From NCBI GenBank assembly GCA_016713875.1, contig JADJOI010000003.1, positions 3,658,001 to 3,722,000 on the forward strand: DNA of 64,000 bases, given 5' to 3'. Under the pieces are notes generated by a model, which was not told where the DNA came from, did no database searches, and worked only from the letters and a program-made list of their open reading frames with translations. The translations under genes were made by a program, and so were the position numbers. This DNA is from Flavobacteriales bacterium. Its GTDB lineage: Bacteria; Bacteroidota; Bacteroidia; Flavobacteriales_F; PHOS-HE28. The first letter of the stretch is position 1. Every line of letters begins with the position of its first letter. Below are positions 21,309 to 29,426 of this stretch, one piece after another.

Positions 21309-22250
21309 TCATTCGGTCATGTCGGCGGGCACGGCGCCATGGGCGTTCACGGCGCGGATGAAGACGTCGTGCATGCTGGGGATCTCCTCCTGCACACCGT
21401 GCACCTCCACGGCCGGAAGGAGCTGGCGCAGCACCACGTTCACGGTGGAGTCGTGCGCCAGCCGGACGCGGGCGGTGCTGTACTCCTCGCCCTCGGTGTG
21501 TTCCAGCAGTTCGCCGGTGAAGGAGAGGGCGTTGGCGAAGGCCACCTTGTTGCCGGTGTGCTCGATGCGGTAGGTGCGGGTGGCGAACTGCCGGCGGATG
21601 TCGCGCACGCGGCCGTCGAGCACCTTGCGGCTGCGGTCGATCAGGGCGATGTGGTCGCAGAGCTCCTCCACGCTGCCCATGTTGTGCGTGCTGAGCATCA
21701 CGGTGGTGCCTTCGCTGCGCAGGCGCAGGATCTCCTGGCGCACGAGCTCGGCGTTGATGGGGTCGAAGCCGCTGAACGGCTCGTCCAGGATCAGGAGCTT
21801 GGGAGCGTGGAGCACGGTGCTCACGAACTGCACCTTCTGGGCCATGCCCTTGCTGAGCTCCTCCACCTTCTTGTTCCACCAGGCGGTCATCTCCCAGCGC
21901 TCGAACCAGTCCTTGAGGCGCTTGCGGGCCTCGGCCTTGGGCAGGCCCTTGAGCTGGGCCAGGTAGATGGCCTGCTCACCCACCTTCATCTTCTTGTACA
22001 GCCCGCGTTCCTCGGGCAGGTAACCGATGCGGGCCACGTCGTCGGCGGTCATTGGCCGGCCCTCCAGCAGCACCTGGCCGGCGTCCGGCGCGGTGATGCG
22101 GGTGATGATGCGGATCAGCGAGGTCTTGCCCGCCCCGTTGGGGCCGAGCAGGCCGAAGATGCCACCGGCAGGGACGGTGAGGGAGACGTCGTCCAGCGCG
22201 GTGTGGGCGCCGTAGCGTTTCACGATGTGCTCGCAGGTCAGCATGGGCAT
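21309..22250 (-). CDS. ABC transporter ATP-binding protein (NatA-like)
   Basis: A 313-residue ATPase subunit of an exporter. Walker A GPNGAGKTS, signature motif LSKGMAQKVQF, Walker B KLLILDEPFSG and the H-loop MLSTHNMGS are all intact. The C-terminal extension beyond the nucleotide-binding domain is usual for the DrrA/NatA group. Two close start codons exist (22250 and 22244); the first is used. TATCTTCG about 18 nt upstream resembles a -7 element. It forms an operon with the permease gene that follows. Confidence 0.92.
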   Translation of the reverse strand: MPMLTCEHIVKRYGAHTALDDVSLTVPAGGIFGLLGPNGAGKTSLIRIITRITAPDAGQVLLEGRPMTADDVARIGYLPEERGLYKKMKVGEQAIYLAQLKGLPKAEARKRLKDWFERWEMTAWWNKKVEELSKGMAQKVQFVSTVLHAPKLLILDEPFSGFDPINAELVRQEILRLRSEGTTVMLSTHNMGSVEELCDHIALIDRSRKVLDGRVRDIRRQFATRTYRIEHTGNKVAFANALSFTGELLEHTEGEEYSTARVRLAHDSTVNVVLRQLLPAVEVHGVQEEIPSMHDVFIRAVNAHGAVPADMTE

Positions 22251-22335
22251 GCGCCGGAATGGGTGCGTCGGCGAAGATAGCCGGGCGCCATCGGGCGCTC
22301 CCAGCGGCCCGTGGAGGCTAGCGGCCGCCCGTGGA

Positions 22336-23331
22336 TCAGGCGGTGGCCATGGCGCGGCGCAGCTCACGCATGGTGAGCATCCGCTGCTGCACGGGGTCCC
22401 ACACCTTCAGGCGAAGGCACTTCACCACGTCCCAGGGCCACAGGCTGGTGGTCTTGGCATGCTGCAGTTCGGGGATGGCGGCATGCACCTCGGGCAGGCG
22501 GTAGAAGGGGATCCGCGGGTTGAGGTGGTGGATGTGGTGGTAGCCGATGTTGGCCAGGAACCAGCGCATCACCGGGCTCATCTTCATGTGGCTGCTGCTG
22601 TCCAGTGCGGCACTGGCGTAGGTCCAGCCCTCCTTGTCGGCGAAGGTCACCCCGGGGAAGTTGTGCTGCGCGTAGAAGAGGTAGGCCCCCAGGCTCAGGA
22701 CCAGCAGGAAGGGCAGCATGAAGCCGAAGAGGAAGCCGCTCCAGCCCGTGAAGAGCACCAGCACCACGGCGAAGGCCACGTGCAGCACCAGGGCGATGAT
22801 GCTGTCCCAGTGGCGGCCCGTGTTGTTCACCAAGCTGCGGATGCACATGCCATAGAGGAACATGAAGATGTAACCCATGGCGATGGTGAGCGGGTGCCGG
22901 ATGAACAGGTAGACGCGCTGCTCGAACTTCGAGCTGGTCATGAACTTCTCCGTGGTGACCACCGGGTAACTGCCGATGCTGCTGGTGTACAGCTTGCTGT
23001 TGTGCGCGTGGTGGTAGTTGTGGCTGCGCTCCCAGATGCTCACCGGGGCCAGCATGAACAGGCCGAAGAGGGTAAAGAAGCCCTTGGCCAGAAGCGACTT
23101 CTGCAGGATGGCGTGGTGCAGGTAGTCGTGGTAGATCACGAAGATGCGGCCGAGGGTGAGGGCCACCAGCACGCTGCCGAGCGCCCGGCTCCACCACGGG
23201 TCGGTGCCGAACACCACCGTGTAGCCTGCGGCCAGCACCACCAGGCTCGTGAACACGTGCCACCAGCTCTTCCACCGGATCTCGTGAGCGAAGGCCCGGG
23301 TGGCCAGGATGAGGTCCTTTCCGTCGCGCAT
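22336..23331 (-). CDS. fatty acid desaturase family protein
   Basis: A 331-residue membrane di-iron enzyme. The three histidine boxes are clear: H68-D-Y-L-H-H, H104-N-Y-H-H, and YHHIHHLNP towards the C-terminus. Four hydrophobic segments flank them. The substrate could be an acyl chain or a carotenoid/lipid ring, because the membrane desaturase/hydroxylase family is broad. The start at 23331 is preferred over the ATG at 23379: a perfect -7 element (TATTTTTG, 23339-23346) lies between them. It follows an acyltransferase gene, so membrane-lipid modification is a reasonable setting. Confidence 0.87.
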   Translation of the reverse strand: MRDGKDLILATRAFAHEIRWKSWWHVFTSLVVLAAGYTVVFGTDPWWSRALGSVLVALTLGRIFVIYHDYLHHAILQKSLLAKGFFTLFGLFMLAPVSIWERSHNYHHAHNSKLYTSSIGSYPVVTTEKFMTSSKFEQRVYLFIRHPLTIAMGYIFMFLYGMCIRSLVNNTGRHWDSIIALVLHVAFAVVLVLFTGWSGFLFGFMLPFLLVLSLGAYLFYAQHNFPGVTFADKEGWTYASAALDSSSHMKMSPVMRWFLANIGYHHIHHLNPRIPFYRLPEVHAAIPELQHAKTTSLWPWDVVKCLRLKVWDPVQQRMLTMRELRRAMATA

Positions 23332-23338
23332 GGGGGAA

Positions 23339-23346
23339 CAAAAATA
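23339..23346 (-). promoter_or_regulatory. -7 promoter element of the desaturase gene
   Basis: TATTTTTG on the minus strand matches TAnnTTTG and stands 7 nt before the ATG at 23331. It decides the start codon and predicts a nearly leaderless mRNA. Confidence 0.65.
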
Positions 23347-23378
23347 ACCCACGTGTTCGAGTTCCGGTCGGTCGATCA

Positions 23379-24251
23379 TCAGGTCTTCGCCCGGTCGTGC
23401 TTCCATCGCCGGTGGGACCACAGCCAGCACGCGGGCCGGCGGCGGATGTCCTGCTCGAGCCGGCGGGTGTGGGCCTTGCTGATGAAGCCCTCCGGGGTGT
23501 TCCCGGGGTCGGGCACCAGGTCCTCGAACCGCATCACATAACGGCCGCGTGCTTCGCGGTCGATGCCGCAGTACACCACGGGCCGTCCCAGCTTCTGGGC
23601 GATCTTCTCGGTGCCCCAGAACACCGGGGTGTCCTGGTTCAGGAAGGTGGTCCAGTAGGCGCGCTCCGGTGGAGGGGTCTGGTCGGCGATGAACGCCGTG
23701 GCGGTCACCTGATGCCGGTCTCGGACCATGCACTTCAGGGTGTCGGCCATCGGGTATAGGCCATTGCCGAGCCGGGTGCGCATGTGCACGATCAGCCGGT
23801 CGAAATGCGGGTTCTGTAGAGGGTGGTAGATCACGTTCAGGCGGTGCAGGCCGATCTGGCCGAATCGCGCCCCGCCCAGCTCCCAGTTGCCCCAGTGCCC
23901 CATCACGATGATGATGCTGCGCCCGGCCTCGTAATGGCGCCGCAGTACATCCTCGCCTTCGGTCCGCACCAGCCGCTTCACCTGCGACGGGGTGATGGTC
24001 AAGGTCTTCAGGGTCTCCAGCGTCAGGTCGCAGAACCACCGGTAGAAGTCGCGCTCGATGCGGGCCAGGGAGGCGGCATCGCGCTCCGGGAAGCTGTTGC
24101 GCAGGTTGGTGCGCACCACCCCGCGGCGGTAGCGCAGCCCGTGGAAGAGCAGCACGAAGAGGCCATCGCTCACCAGGTACAGCAGCGGCATGGGCAGCCA
24201 CGCCACAGCAAGGAGGACGGGCAGGGAGAGATAGTAGCTGAGGGCGCCCAC
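23379..24251 (-). CDS. lysophospholipid / lipid A acyltransferase (LpxL/HtrB-like)
   Basis: About 290 residues. An N-terminal membrane segment (YYLSLPVLLAVAWLPMPLLYL) precedes an LpxL-type acyltransferase domain; the catalytic HxxxxD/E motif appears as H-W-G-N-W-E in VMGHWGNWELGG. The enzyme probably transfers a late acyl chain to lipid A at the inner membrane. The GTG at 24251 is chosen because the earlier ATG (24311) overlaps the upstream gene, and a GATCTTCG element lies just before the GTG; the start is uncertain. Confidence 0.82.
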   Translation of the reverse strand: MGALSYYLSLPVLLAVAWLPMPLLYLVSDGLFVLLFHGLRYRRGVVRTNLRNSFPERDAASLARIERDFYRWFCDLTLETLKTLTITPSQVKRLVRTEGEDVLRRHYEAGRSIIIVMGHWGNWELGGARFGQIGLHRLNVIYHPLQNPHFDRLIVHMRTRLGNGLYPMADTLKCMVRDRHQVTATAFIADQTPPPERAYWTTFLNQDTPVFWGTEKIAQKLGRPVVYCGIDREARGRYVMRFEDLVPDPGNTPEGFISKAHTRRLEQDIRRRPACWLWSHRRWKHDRAKT

Positions 24252-24295
24252 GGTGCGAAGATCGGGCGATGCGGCACGTCCGCGCCGCCCGGGCC

Positions 24296-25138
24296 TCACT
24301 GCTTCATCCAACGCGCCTGGCCCGTTCGGCCATCATCACTGTGTACCCGCACCAGGTAAAGGCCTGCGGGCAGAGCGGCCACATCGAGCTGCATGGGCGC
24401 GCTGCGCGGGGCGGTGCCGGTCACGGGAAGCGGACGGCCCTGCATATCGAGGACCTCCACCGCTGTGGGCGTTCCGCCGTCCACCTGCAGCATGAGCACA
24501 TCCGCTGCGGGGTTGGGGAACACGGCGGCCCGCAACGCATCGGCGTCATCGAGGCCCGTGCCGGTGTTGAGGTCGAAGCCGATGTCCTGCCAGGTGGTGC
24601 TCGTGGTGATGCCGGTGATGTCGGTGGGGCTCAGGGAATAGAGCTTGCGGTCGTTGTTGGTGGTGCCATAGCAGCCGAAGTTCGTGGTGGTGCTGGTGGT
24701 GAAGTGGATGTCCACGATCAGCGTCTGCGCAGGGTCGAACAGGAAAGGCGTCTGCATATGGATCACGAACCAATCCCCCGAAGTGCCCGGGGGGATGTCG
24801 AACGTGGCCAGCTGGAGCACGGTGTCGAGCCCGGTGAAGAAGGTGGTGCCTCCGCTGAACGTCGTGGCGGTGGTCTGGCCCATGCGCACGAGCAGGTCGC
24901 CCAAGGTGTTGCCGTTGGCCACGCCGGTGGTGCCATAGCGGTAGTAGAGCCGGGTGATCTCGCCGGCCGCGGCGTTCGTCAGGTCGCCGGGCAGGTACAG
25001 GCTCTGGGTGTGCGGTGCGGTGCCCAGGTTACCCAGCAGGAAGGTGCTGTTGCTGGTGCCGCAGCACTTCTGCACCGTCTGCGCGGCGGCGGGAGCAAGG
25101 GCGGTGACAAGGAGGGACAGGGTCAGGGTCCGGATCAT
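24296..25138 (-). CDS. secreted protein with T9SS type A sorting domain
   Basis: A 280-residue exported protein of unknown function. The signal peptide (LTLSLLVTALAPAAAQ) is followed by a beta-rich domain with a CC pair near its start (VQKCCGTSNSTF) and a C-terminal sorting domain beginning near AAVFPNPAADVLMLQV. The start MIRTLTLSLL is chosen over an upstream in-frame ATG because it gives a canonical signal peptide. Confidence 0.8.
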   Translation of the reverse strand: MIRTLTLSLLVTALAPAAAQTVQKCCGTSNSTFLLGNLGTAPHTQSLYLPGDLTNAAAGEITRLYYRYGTTGVANGNTLGDLLVRMGQTTATTFSGGTTFFTGLDTVLQLATFDIPPGTSGDWFVIHMQTPFLFDPAQTLIVDIHFTTSTTTNFGCYGTTNNDRKLYSLSPTDITGITTSTTWQDIGFDLNTGTGLDDADALRAAVFPNPAADVLMLQVDGGTPTAVEVLDMQGRPLPVTGTAPRSAPMQLDVAALPAGLYLVRVHSDDGRTGQARWMKQ

Positions 25139-25201
25139 CGGTGCAGGGTTGTTCCGCCAAGGTAGCGGATCCGGCACGCGCGCTTCAGGCCGCAGCCCCG
25201 T

Positions 25202-25594
25202 TCAGAGCTTCTTGATCTCCTGCTCGGTGACCCACTTATCGCCGAAGAGGCTGTTGTCGAACTTGATGTGGTACTTGTTCTCGCCCACTTCGATCACGAT
25301 CGCCGGTTCGGGCACCATGCCATACTCCACCTCCACCTTGTCGCCCACCTTGAACTTCGTCAGGCCACCGGACCGTGCCTCGCCGGTACCCGCCTTGAGC
25401 CGGTCCGGGCCCACCCATTCGTTGAAGGTCTCGCTCCAGCCATCGTAGCTCACGAAGAACTGGCCGTCCTTCACCTCGAGCACCTTGCCCGGGTACCAGC
25501 TTCCGGCGGATTCGACCTGCACCTTGTCGCCGGCGCGCTGGGCGCTGGCGTCGAGGGTGAACACCAGGAAGAAGAGCGGAAGCAGCGTGCGCAT
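25202..25594 (-). CDS. exported protein with two Tudor/agenet-like repeats
   Basis: A 130-residue protein with a signal peptide (LLPLFFLVFTLDASAQ). Two similar halves follow: GDKVQVESAGSWYPGKVLEV, then GDKVEVEYGMVPEPAIVIEV, the pattern of Tudor-knot/agenet-like barrels found in small Bacteroidota exported proteins. No catalytic residues and no sorting domain are seen, so it may be periplasmic. TACCTTCG about 40 nt upstream could be its -7 element. Function unknown. Confidence 0.75.
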   Translation of the reverse strand: MRTLLPLFFLVFTLDASAQRAGDKVQVESAGSWYPGKVLEVKDGQFFVSYDGWSETFNEWVGPDRLKAGTGEARSGGLTKFKVGDKVEVEYGMVPEPAIVIEVGENKYHIKFDNSLFGDKWVTEQEIKKL

Positions 25595-25688
25595 GACAGC
25601 AAAGGGGTTGAGGGTTGGCCGGATCCGAAGGTAGTGACGGACGCCGCCGGCAGGACAAGCGTCATGCCAAAGCGGTGGTCGCGCACCG

Positions 25689-25695
25689 TACTTTG
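25689..25695 (+). promoter_or_regulatory. -7 promoter element of the mlaE-mlaF-mlaD operon
   Basis: TACTTTG ends 5 nt before the ATG at 25701, the same spacing as at hldD. Confidence 0.55.
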
Positions 25696-25700
25696 CCGGC

Positions 25701-26471
25701 ATGGCCGAGCGGAACGGGTTCCACGCCCTGGCGGTGGAGGCGGGTGAGCTGTCGGCGTTCACCGGTCGTTTCTTCCGCAACGCGTTCCATGCGCGGTTCG
25801 AGTGGCGCGAGCTGATGCGTCAGGCCGCGATCAACGGCTATCAGTCGCTCCCATTGGTGGGCATCACGGCCTTCATCATGGGCCTGGTGCTCACCGTGCA
25901 GAGCCGGCCCACGCTGGCGCGGTTCGGCGCGGAGAGCATGCTGCCGGCGATGGTGGCCATCAGCGTGGTGCGCGAGATCGCCCCGGTGATCACCGCGCTG
26001 ATCTGCGCGGGCAAGATCGGCAGCAGCATGGGCGCCGAGCTGGGCAGCATGAAGGTCACTGAGCAGATCGACGCCATGGAAGTGAGCGGCACCAACCCCT
26101 TCCGCTACCTGGCCGTCACCCGCATCTGGAGCACCACGCTCATGTTGCCCGTGCTGGTGGTGATGGCGGACGCCATCGCCATCTGGGCCAGCTGGGTGGG
26201 CGTCAACATCCGCGACACGGTGAGCTGGCCGCTCTTCTATCGGCAGGTCTTCGATTCGCTGGAGTATGGCGACTTCCTGCCCGCCTTCGCCAAGAGCTAC
26301 CTCTTCGGATTCGCCATCGGCGTGGTGGGCTGCTACAAGGGCTTCACCACCGCCAAGGGCACCGAGGGCGTGGGCCGCAGCGCGCACAGCGCCGTGGTGG
26401 TGGCCAGCCTGCTCATCTTCATCCTCGACCTCATCGCCGTGCAGATCACCGACCTGCTCGGGCTCACCTGA
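25701..26471 (+). CDS. mlaE: MlaE family lipid ABC transporter permease
   Basis: A 256-residue inner-membrane permease of the MlaE family, which moves phospholipids between inner and outer membranes. The family signature is visible (PVITALICAGKIGSSMGAEL and MEVSGTNPFRYLAVTR), with about five hydrophobic segments. It is the first gene of a three-gene operon: its stop overlaps the ATP-binding subunit start by one base. No mlaB or mlaC homologue is adjacent, as is usual in Bacteroidota. Confidence 0.93.
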   Translation: MAERNGFHALAVEAGELSAFTGRFFRNAFHARFEWRELMRQAAINGYQSLPLVGITAFIMGLVLTVQSRPTLARFGAESMLPAMVAISVVREIAPVITALICAGKIGSSMGAELGSMKVTEQIDAMEVSGTNPFRYLAVTRIWSTTLMLPVLVVMADAIAIWASWVGVNIRDTVSWPLFYRQVFDSLEYGDFLPAFAKSYLFGFAIGVVGCYKGFTTAKGTEGVGRSAHSAVVVASLLIFILDLIAVQITDLLGLT

Positions 26472-27229
26472 TGGCCGCCGGAAGCACAGCGACCCCTGAG
26501 CGTGTCATCGCCGTGCGCGATCTGCATGTGGCCTTCGGCGAGAACAGGGTGTTGCGCGGTTTCAACCTCGACCTGTTCCGCGGCGAGAACGTGATGGTGC
26601 TGGGCAAGAGCGGCAGCGGCAAGAGCGTGCTCATCAAGTGCATCGTGCGCCTGCTGCGTCCGGATGCCGGCCGCGTGGAAGTGCTCGGGCAGGACGTGCT
26701 GGCCCTCGACCAGGAGCAGCTGGACCACCTCCGTGTGCGCATCGGCTTCCTGTTCCAGAGCAGCGCGCTGTACGACAGCATGACGGTTCAGGAGAACCTG
26801 GAGTTCCCGCTGCGGCGTCACTGGCTGGCCACCGGGCGCGAGGAGACCGATGCGCTCGTGGACGAGGTGCTGGACGCTGTGGGCCTGGCGCACACGCGCG
26901 CCATGTACCCCAGCGAGCTCAGCGGTGGCATGAAGCGGCGCATCGGCCTGGCACGCACGCTGATCCTGAAGCCCGAGATCGTGCTCTACGATGAGCCCAC
27001 CACGGGCCTCGATCCGATCACGGGGCGCGAGATCGTGGAGCTCATCCTCCAACTGCAGCGCCAGTACAACACCAGCAGCATCATCATCTCGCACGACCTC
27101 AATGTGGCCAAGCTCGCCGCCAACCGCATCGCCTTGTTGCACGAGGGACGCAACCGCGTGGAGGGCTCGTACGCCGACTTCCTCGCCAGCGACGACCCCG
27201 TCGTGAAGGAATTCTTCATCTTCATGTGA
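26471..27229 (+). CDS. mlaF: MlaF-type ABC transporter ATP-binding protein
   Basis: A 252-residue ATPase energising the MlaE permease. Walker A GKSGSGKSV, Q-loop FLFQSSALYDSMTV (typical of MlaF), signature LSGGMKRRIG, Walker B IVLYDEPTTGLDP and H-loop IISHDLN are all present. It overlaps mlaE by one base and ends at the start of the MCE gene, so the three are translationally linked. Confidence 0.95.
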   Translation: MAAGSTATPERVIAVRDLHVAFGENRVLRGFNLDLFRGENVMVLGKSGSGKSVLIKCIVRLLRPDAGRVEVLGQDVLALDQEQLDHLRVRIGFLFQSSALYDSMTVQENLEFPLRRHWLATGREETDALVDEVLDAVGLAHTRAMYPSELSGGMKRRIGLARTLILKPEIVLYDEPTTGLDPITGREIVELILQLQRQYNTSSIIISHDLNVAKLAANRIALLHEGRNRVEGSYADFLASDDPVVKEFFIFM

Positions 27230-27231
27230 AC

Positions 27232-28215
27232 ATGCCAAGCACCAACGGACGTTCCCTCCGCCTCGGCCTCTTCGTCCTCGCCGGCACGGCCGTGCTCGTC
27301 ATCGGCCTCTACCTGCTGGGCAGCAAGCGCGACCTGTTCAGCCGCACCCTCACCGTGGAGGCCGTCTTCCAGCAGGTGGGCGGGCTTCGCCCGGGCAACA
27401 ATGTGCGCTACATGGGCATCAACGTGGGCACGGTGAAGGACATCACCATCACCAGCGACACCACAGTGCGGGTGCGGCTGGCGATCCGCGAGGAGGCGGC
27501 CGGCCACATCCGCACCAACGCGGTGGCCACCGTGGGCACCGATGGCCTGATGGGCAACCGGCTGGTGAACCTGGCCCCGGGCCAGGGCGATGGCGATCCG
27601 CTGGCCGATGGCTCGGTATTGCCGAGCAGCGTGCCCCTGGACACGGATCTGATGCTGCGCACGCTGGACCGCACCAACGCGAACCTCGCCGCCATCACCG
27701 ACGATGTGCGCGAACTGGCCGCACGGCTCAACACGAAGGGCAACGCTGTGGACCTGCTGGCGGACACGGTGCTCGCGCACGACCTGAGCGCGGCGCTGCG
27801 CGAGATCCGCATCGCGGCCGAGCATGCGCGTTCGGCCACCGCAGGCATCGATGCGGTGCTGGGCGATGTGCGCGAGGGCAAGGGCGTGCTCGGCACGCTC
27901 GTGGGCGATCCCGCCAGTGAGCAGCAGGTGCGCGGCCTGCTGGGCAACCTGCGCCAGGTGAGCGATTCGTTGCACGTCGCCACCGAGGGCATCAACCGGT
28001 TCGCAGCTGCGCTCAACACCCCGGGGGGCATGGCGCATACGCTGACGGCCGACACCCTGCTCACACAGGACCTGCGGCGCACGCTGTCGCGGCTCGACAC
28101 CGGATCGGCGCTGCTCAACGAGGACCTGCGCGCACTGCAGCGCAACTGGTTCTTCCGCGGCTATTTCAAGGACAAGGAGAAGGTGCTGAAGCGCGGTACG
28201 CGGACGCGGCCCTAG
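27232..28215 (+). CDS. mlaD: MlaD family (MCE domain) substrate-binding protein
   Basis: A 327-residue protein anchored by one N-terminal helix (LGLFVLAGTAVLVIGLYLLG), then a single MCE domain at about 36-115 (GGLRPGNNVRYMGINVGTV), then a long helical C-terminal region. MCE proteins form hexameric lipid-shuttling assemblies in the periplasm. A GTG at 27226 overlapping the mlaF stop is an alternative start; the ATG at 27232 is used. A strong hairpin follows the stop. Confidence 0.9.
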   Translation: MPSTNGRSLRLGLFVLAGTAVLVIGLYLLGSKRDLFSRTLTVEAVFQQVGGLRPGNNVRYMGINVGTVKDITITSDTTVRVRLAIREEAAGHIRTNAVATVGTDGLMGNRLVNLAPGQGDGDPLADGSVLPSSVPLDTDLMLRTLDRTNANLAAITDDVRELAARLNTKGNAVDLLADTVLAHDLSAALREIRIAAEHARSATAGIDAVLGDVREGKGVLGTLVGDPASEQQVRGLLGNLRQVSDSLHVATEGINRFAAALNTPGGMAHTLTADTLLTQDLRRTLSRLDTGSALLNEDLRALQRNWFFRGYFKDKEKVLKRGTRTRP

Positions 28216-28227
28216 GGATCGACGTAC

Positions 28228-28253
28228 GAACGGCGTCCCGCGGGACGCCGTTC
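28228..28253 (+). terminator. 12-bp perfect hairpin after mlaD
   Basis: GAACGGCGTCCC and GGGACGCCGTTC form a perfect 12-bp stem with a 2-nt loop, 12 bp after the mlaD stop. There is no U-tract. It may act for both convergent genes. Similar GAACGG stems lie at 31320-31343 and 44232-44267. Confidence 0.65.
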
Positions 28254-28308
28254 GCCTGCCGGGGATGAAGCGGCCGGTCCGGTGCCGGCAGCTCCGTCCA
28301 ATGCGGCA

Positions 28309-29202
28309 TCAAGCCTTGCTGAAGCGCACCGTGCGGCGCTGGCCGTCCTGGTCCAGGACCAGGATGTAGGCGCCCGGCACCAGGGTGCTCACGTCCACCC
28401 GTTGCAGGGCAGGGCCGTGGAATCGGCCGGCCAGCATGGTGCGCCCGGCCAGATCGGTGATCCGCCAGTCCGCCGCATAGGCCTCCACGAACAGGTCCTG
28501 GCCACAGGGGTTGGGATAGGTCTGTACGGATAGGGCGCCACGTTCGCCGAGGCCCACATCACCCGGTGCGAAGACCAGGATGGTGCTACCATCATCGATC
28601 ATGGCCGGGTGCAACGGGGAGGTGTTCCACAGGATGATGTCACCTTCGGAACTGCCCACTTTCGCCAGGCCGCCGAAGATCCCCAACGGGGTGATCGCCG
28701 TGCCGTGCCCGGAATAGGTCCAGGTCGCCGTCCCGGGACCATCGCTGTCCTCGTAGCTGTCGGTCTGGCTTTGTCCGAAGTCCATGGGGAAGGAGAGGAG
28801 CCGTTTGGGGTCGATGTAGTTGTTCACATCGGCCGGCACGCCCGTGGCCACCAGCTCCAGGACATTGATGTCGATGGTCACGTAGGTGTAGTCGGTGCCC
28901 ACACCGGTGATGGTCTGCGCCCAGGCCCAGTTGGCCGAGGGATAGGTCATGGCGTACGGGGTCCCGCCGGCCTGGGTGAAGTCCAGGGAGCCGATGGGTT
29001 GCAGGCTGATGCTGCTGAGGTCCCAGGTCTGGTTGGCGCCGTCGGAGGGTTCGGTGGCCGACCCGGGGCTGGTCACCAGGTACATGTCAAGCTGCACACC
29101 GCTTTGATCCACCAGGGCGGACACCAGGGTGGGTTGGGCTTCCGCCGTACGGTGGAAGGCGATCGTGGAGAGCAGGAGGACCGCAAGGGTTGAGTTGTGC
29201 AT
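28309..29202 (-). CDS. secreted protein with T9SS type A sorting domain
   Basis: A 297-residue exported protein. The signal peptide (STLAVLLLSTIAFHRTAEAQ) leads into a beta-rich domain (NQTWDLSSI and SFPMDFGQSQTDSY are typical of a widespread uncharacterised Bacteroidota secreted family), followed by a sorting domain starting near VQTYPNPCGQDLFVEA. No catalytic motif is visible. It is convergent with the mlaD operon across the hairpin. Confidence 0.82.
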   Translation of the reverse strand: MHNSTLAVLLLSTIAFHRTAEAQPTLVSALVDQSGVQLDMYLVTSPGSATEPSDGANQTWDLSSISLQPIGSLDFTQAGGTPYAMTYPSANWAWAQTITGVGTDYTYVTIDINVLELVATGVPADVNNYIDPKRLLSFPMDFGQSQTDSYEDSDGPGTATWTYSGHGTAITPLGIFGGLAKVGSSEGDIILWNTSPLHPAMIDDGSTILVFAPGDVGLGERGALSVQTYPNPCGQDLFVEAYAADWRITDLAGRTMLAGRFHGPALQRVDVSTLVPGAYILVLDQDGQRRTVRFSKA

Positions 29203-29426
29203 GGGTTCTGGTTTTGTGCCTGCAAGCTTAGGTCGGATGGGACCTCCACGGGCGTGGCACTTGAGAATAGTTATACCCAGGCGCCATTCGGACTGCGCCG
29301 GCCATCCACAGGGTCCACGCTTGGCCGGCGCGCCCGTCAGCGCGAGCGGTTCCTTCGCGATGGCTTAAAGGACAGGGTGCGCGCGGGCACTGGTGCGGCG
29401 AACCCATGGGGTCCAGACCGCCGGGA

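Noticed and set aside
22336..24201. 621-codon frame that would fuse the acyltransferase region to the desaturase
   Set aside because: The first half is out of frame with the real acyltransferase (23379-24251); a -7 element and ATG at 23331 mark the true desaturase start.
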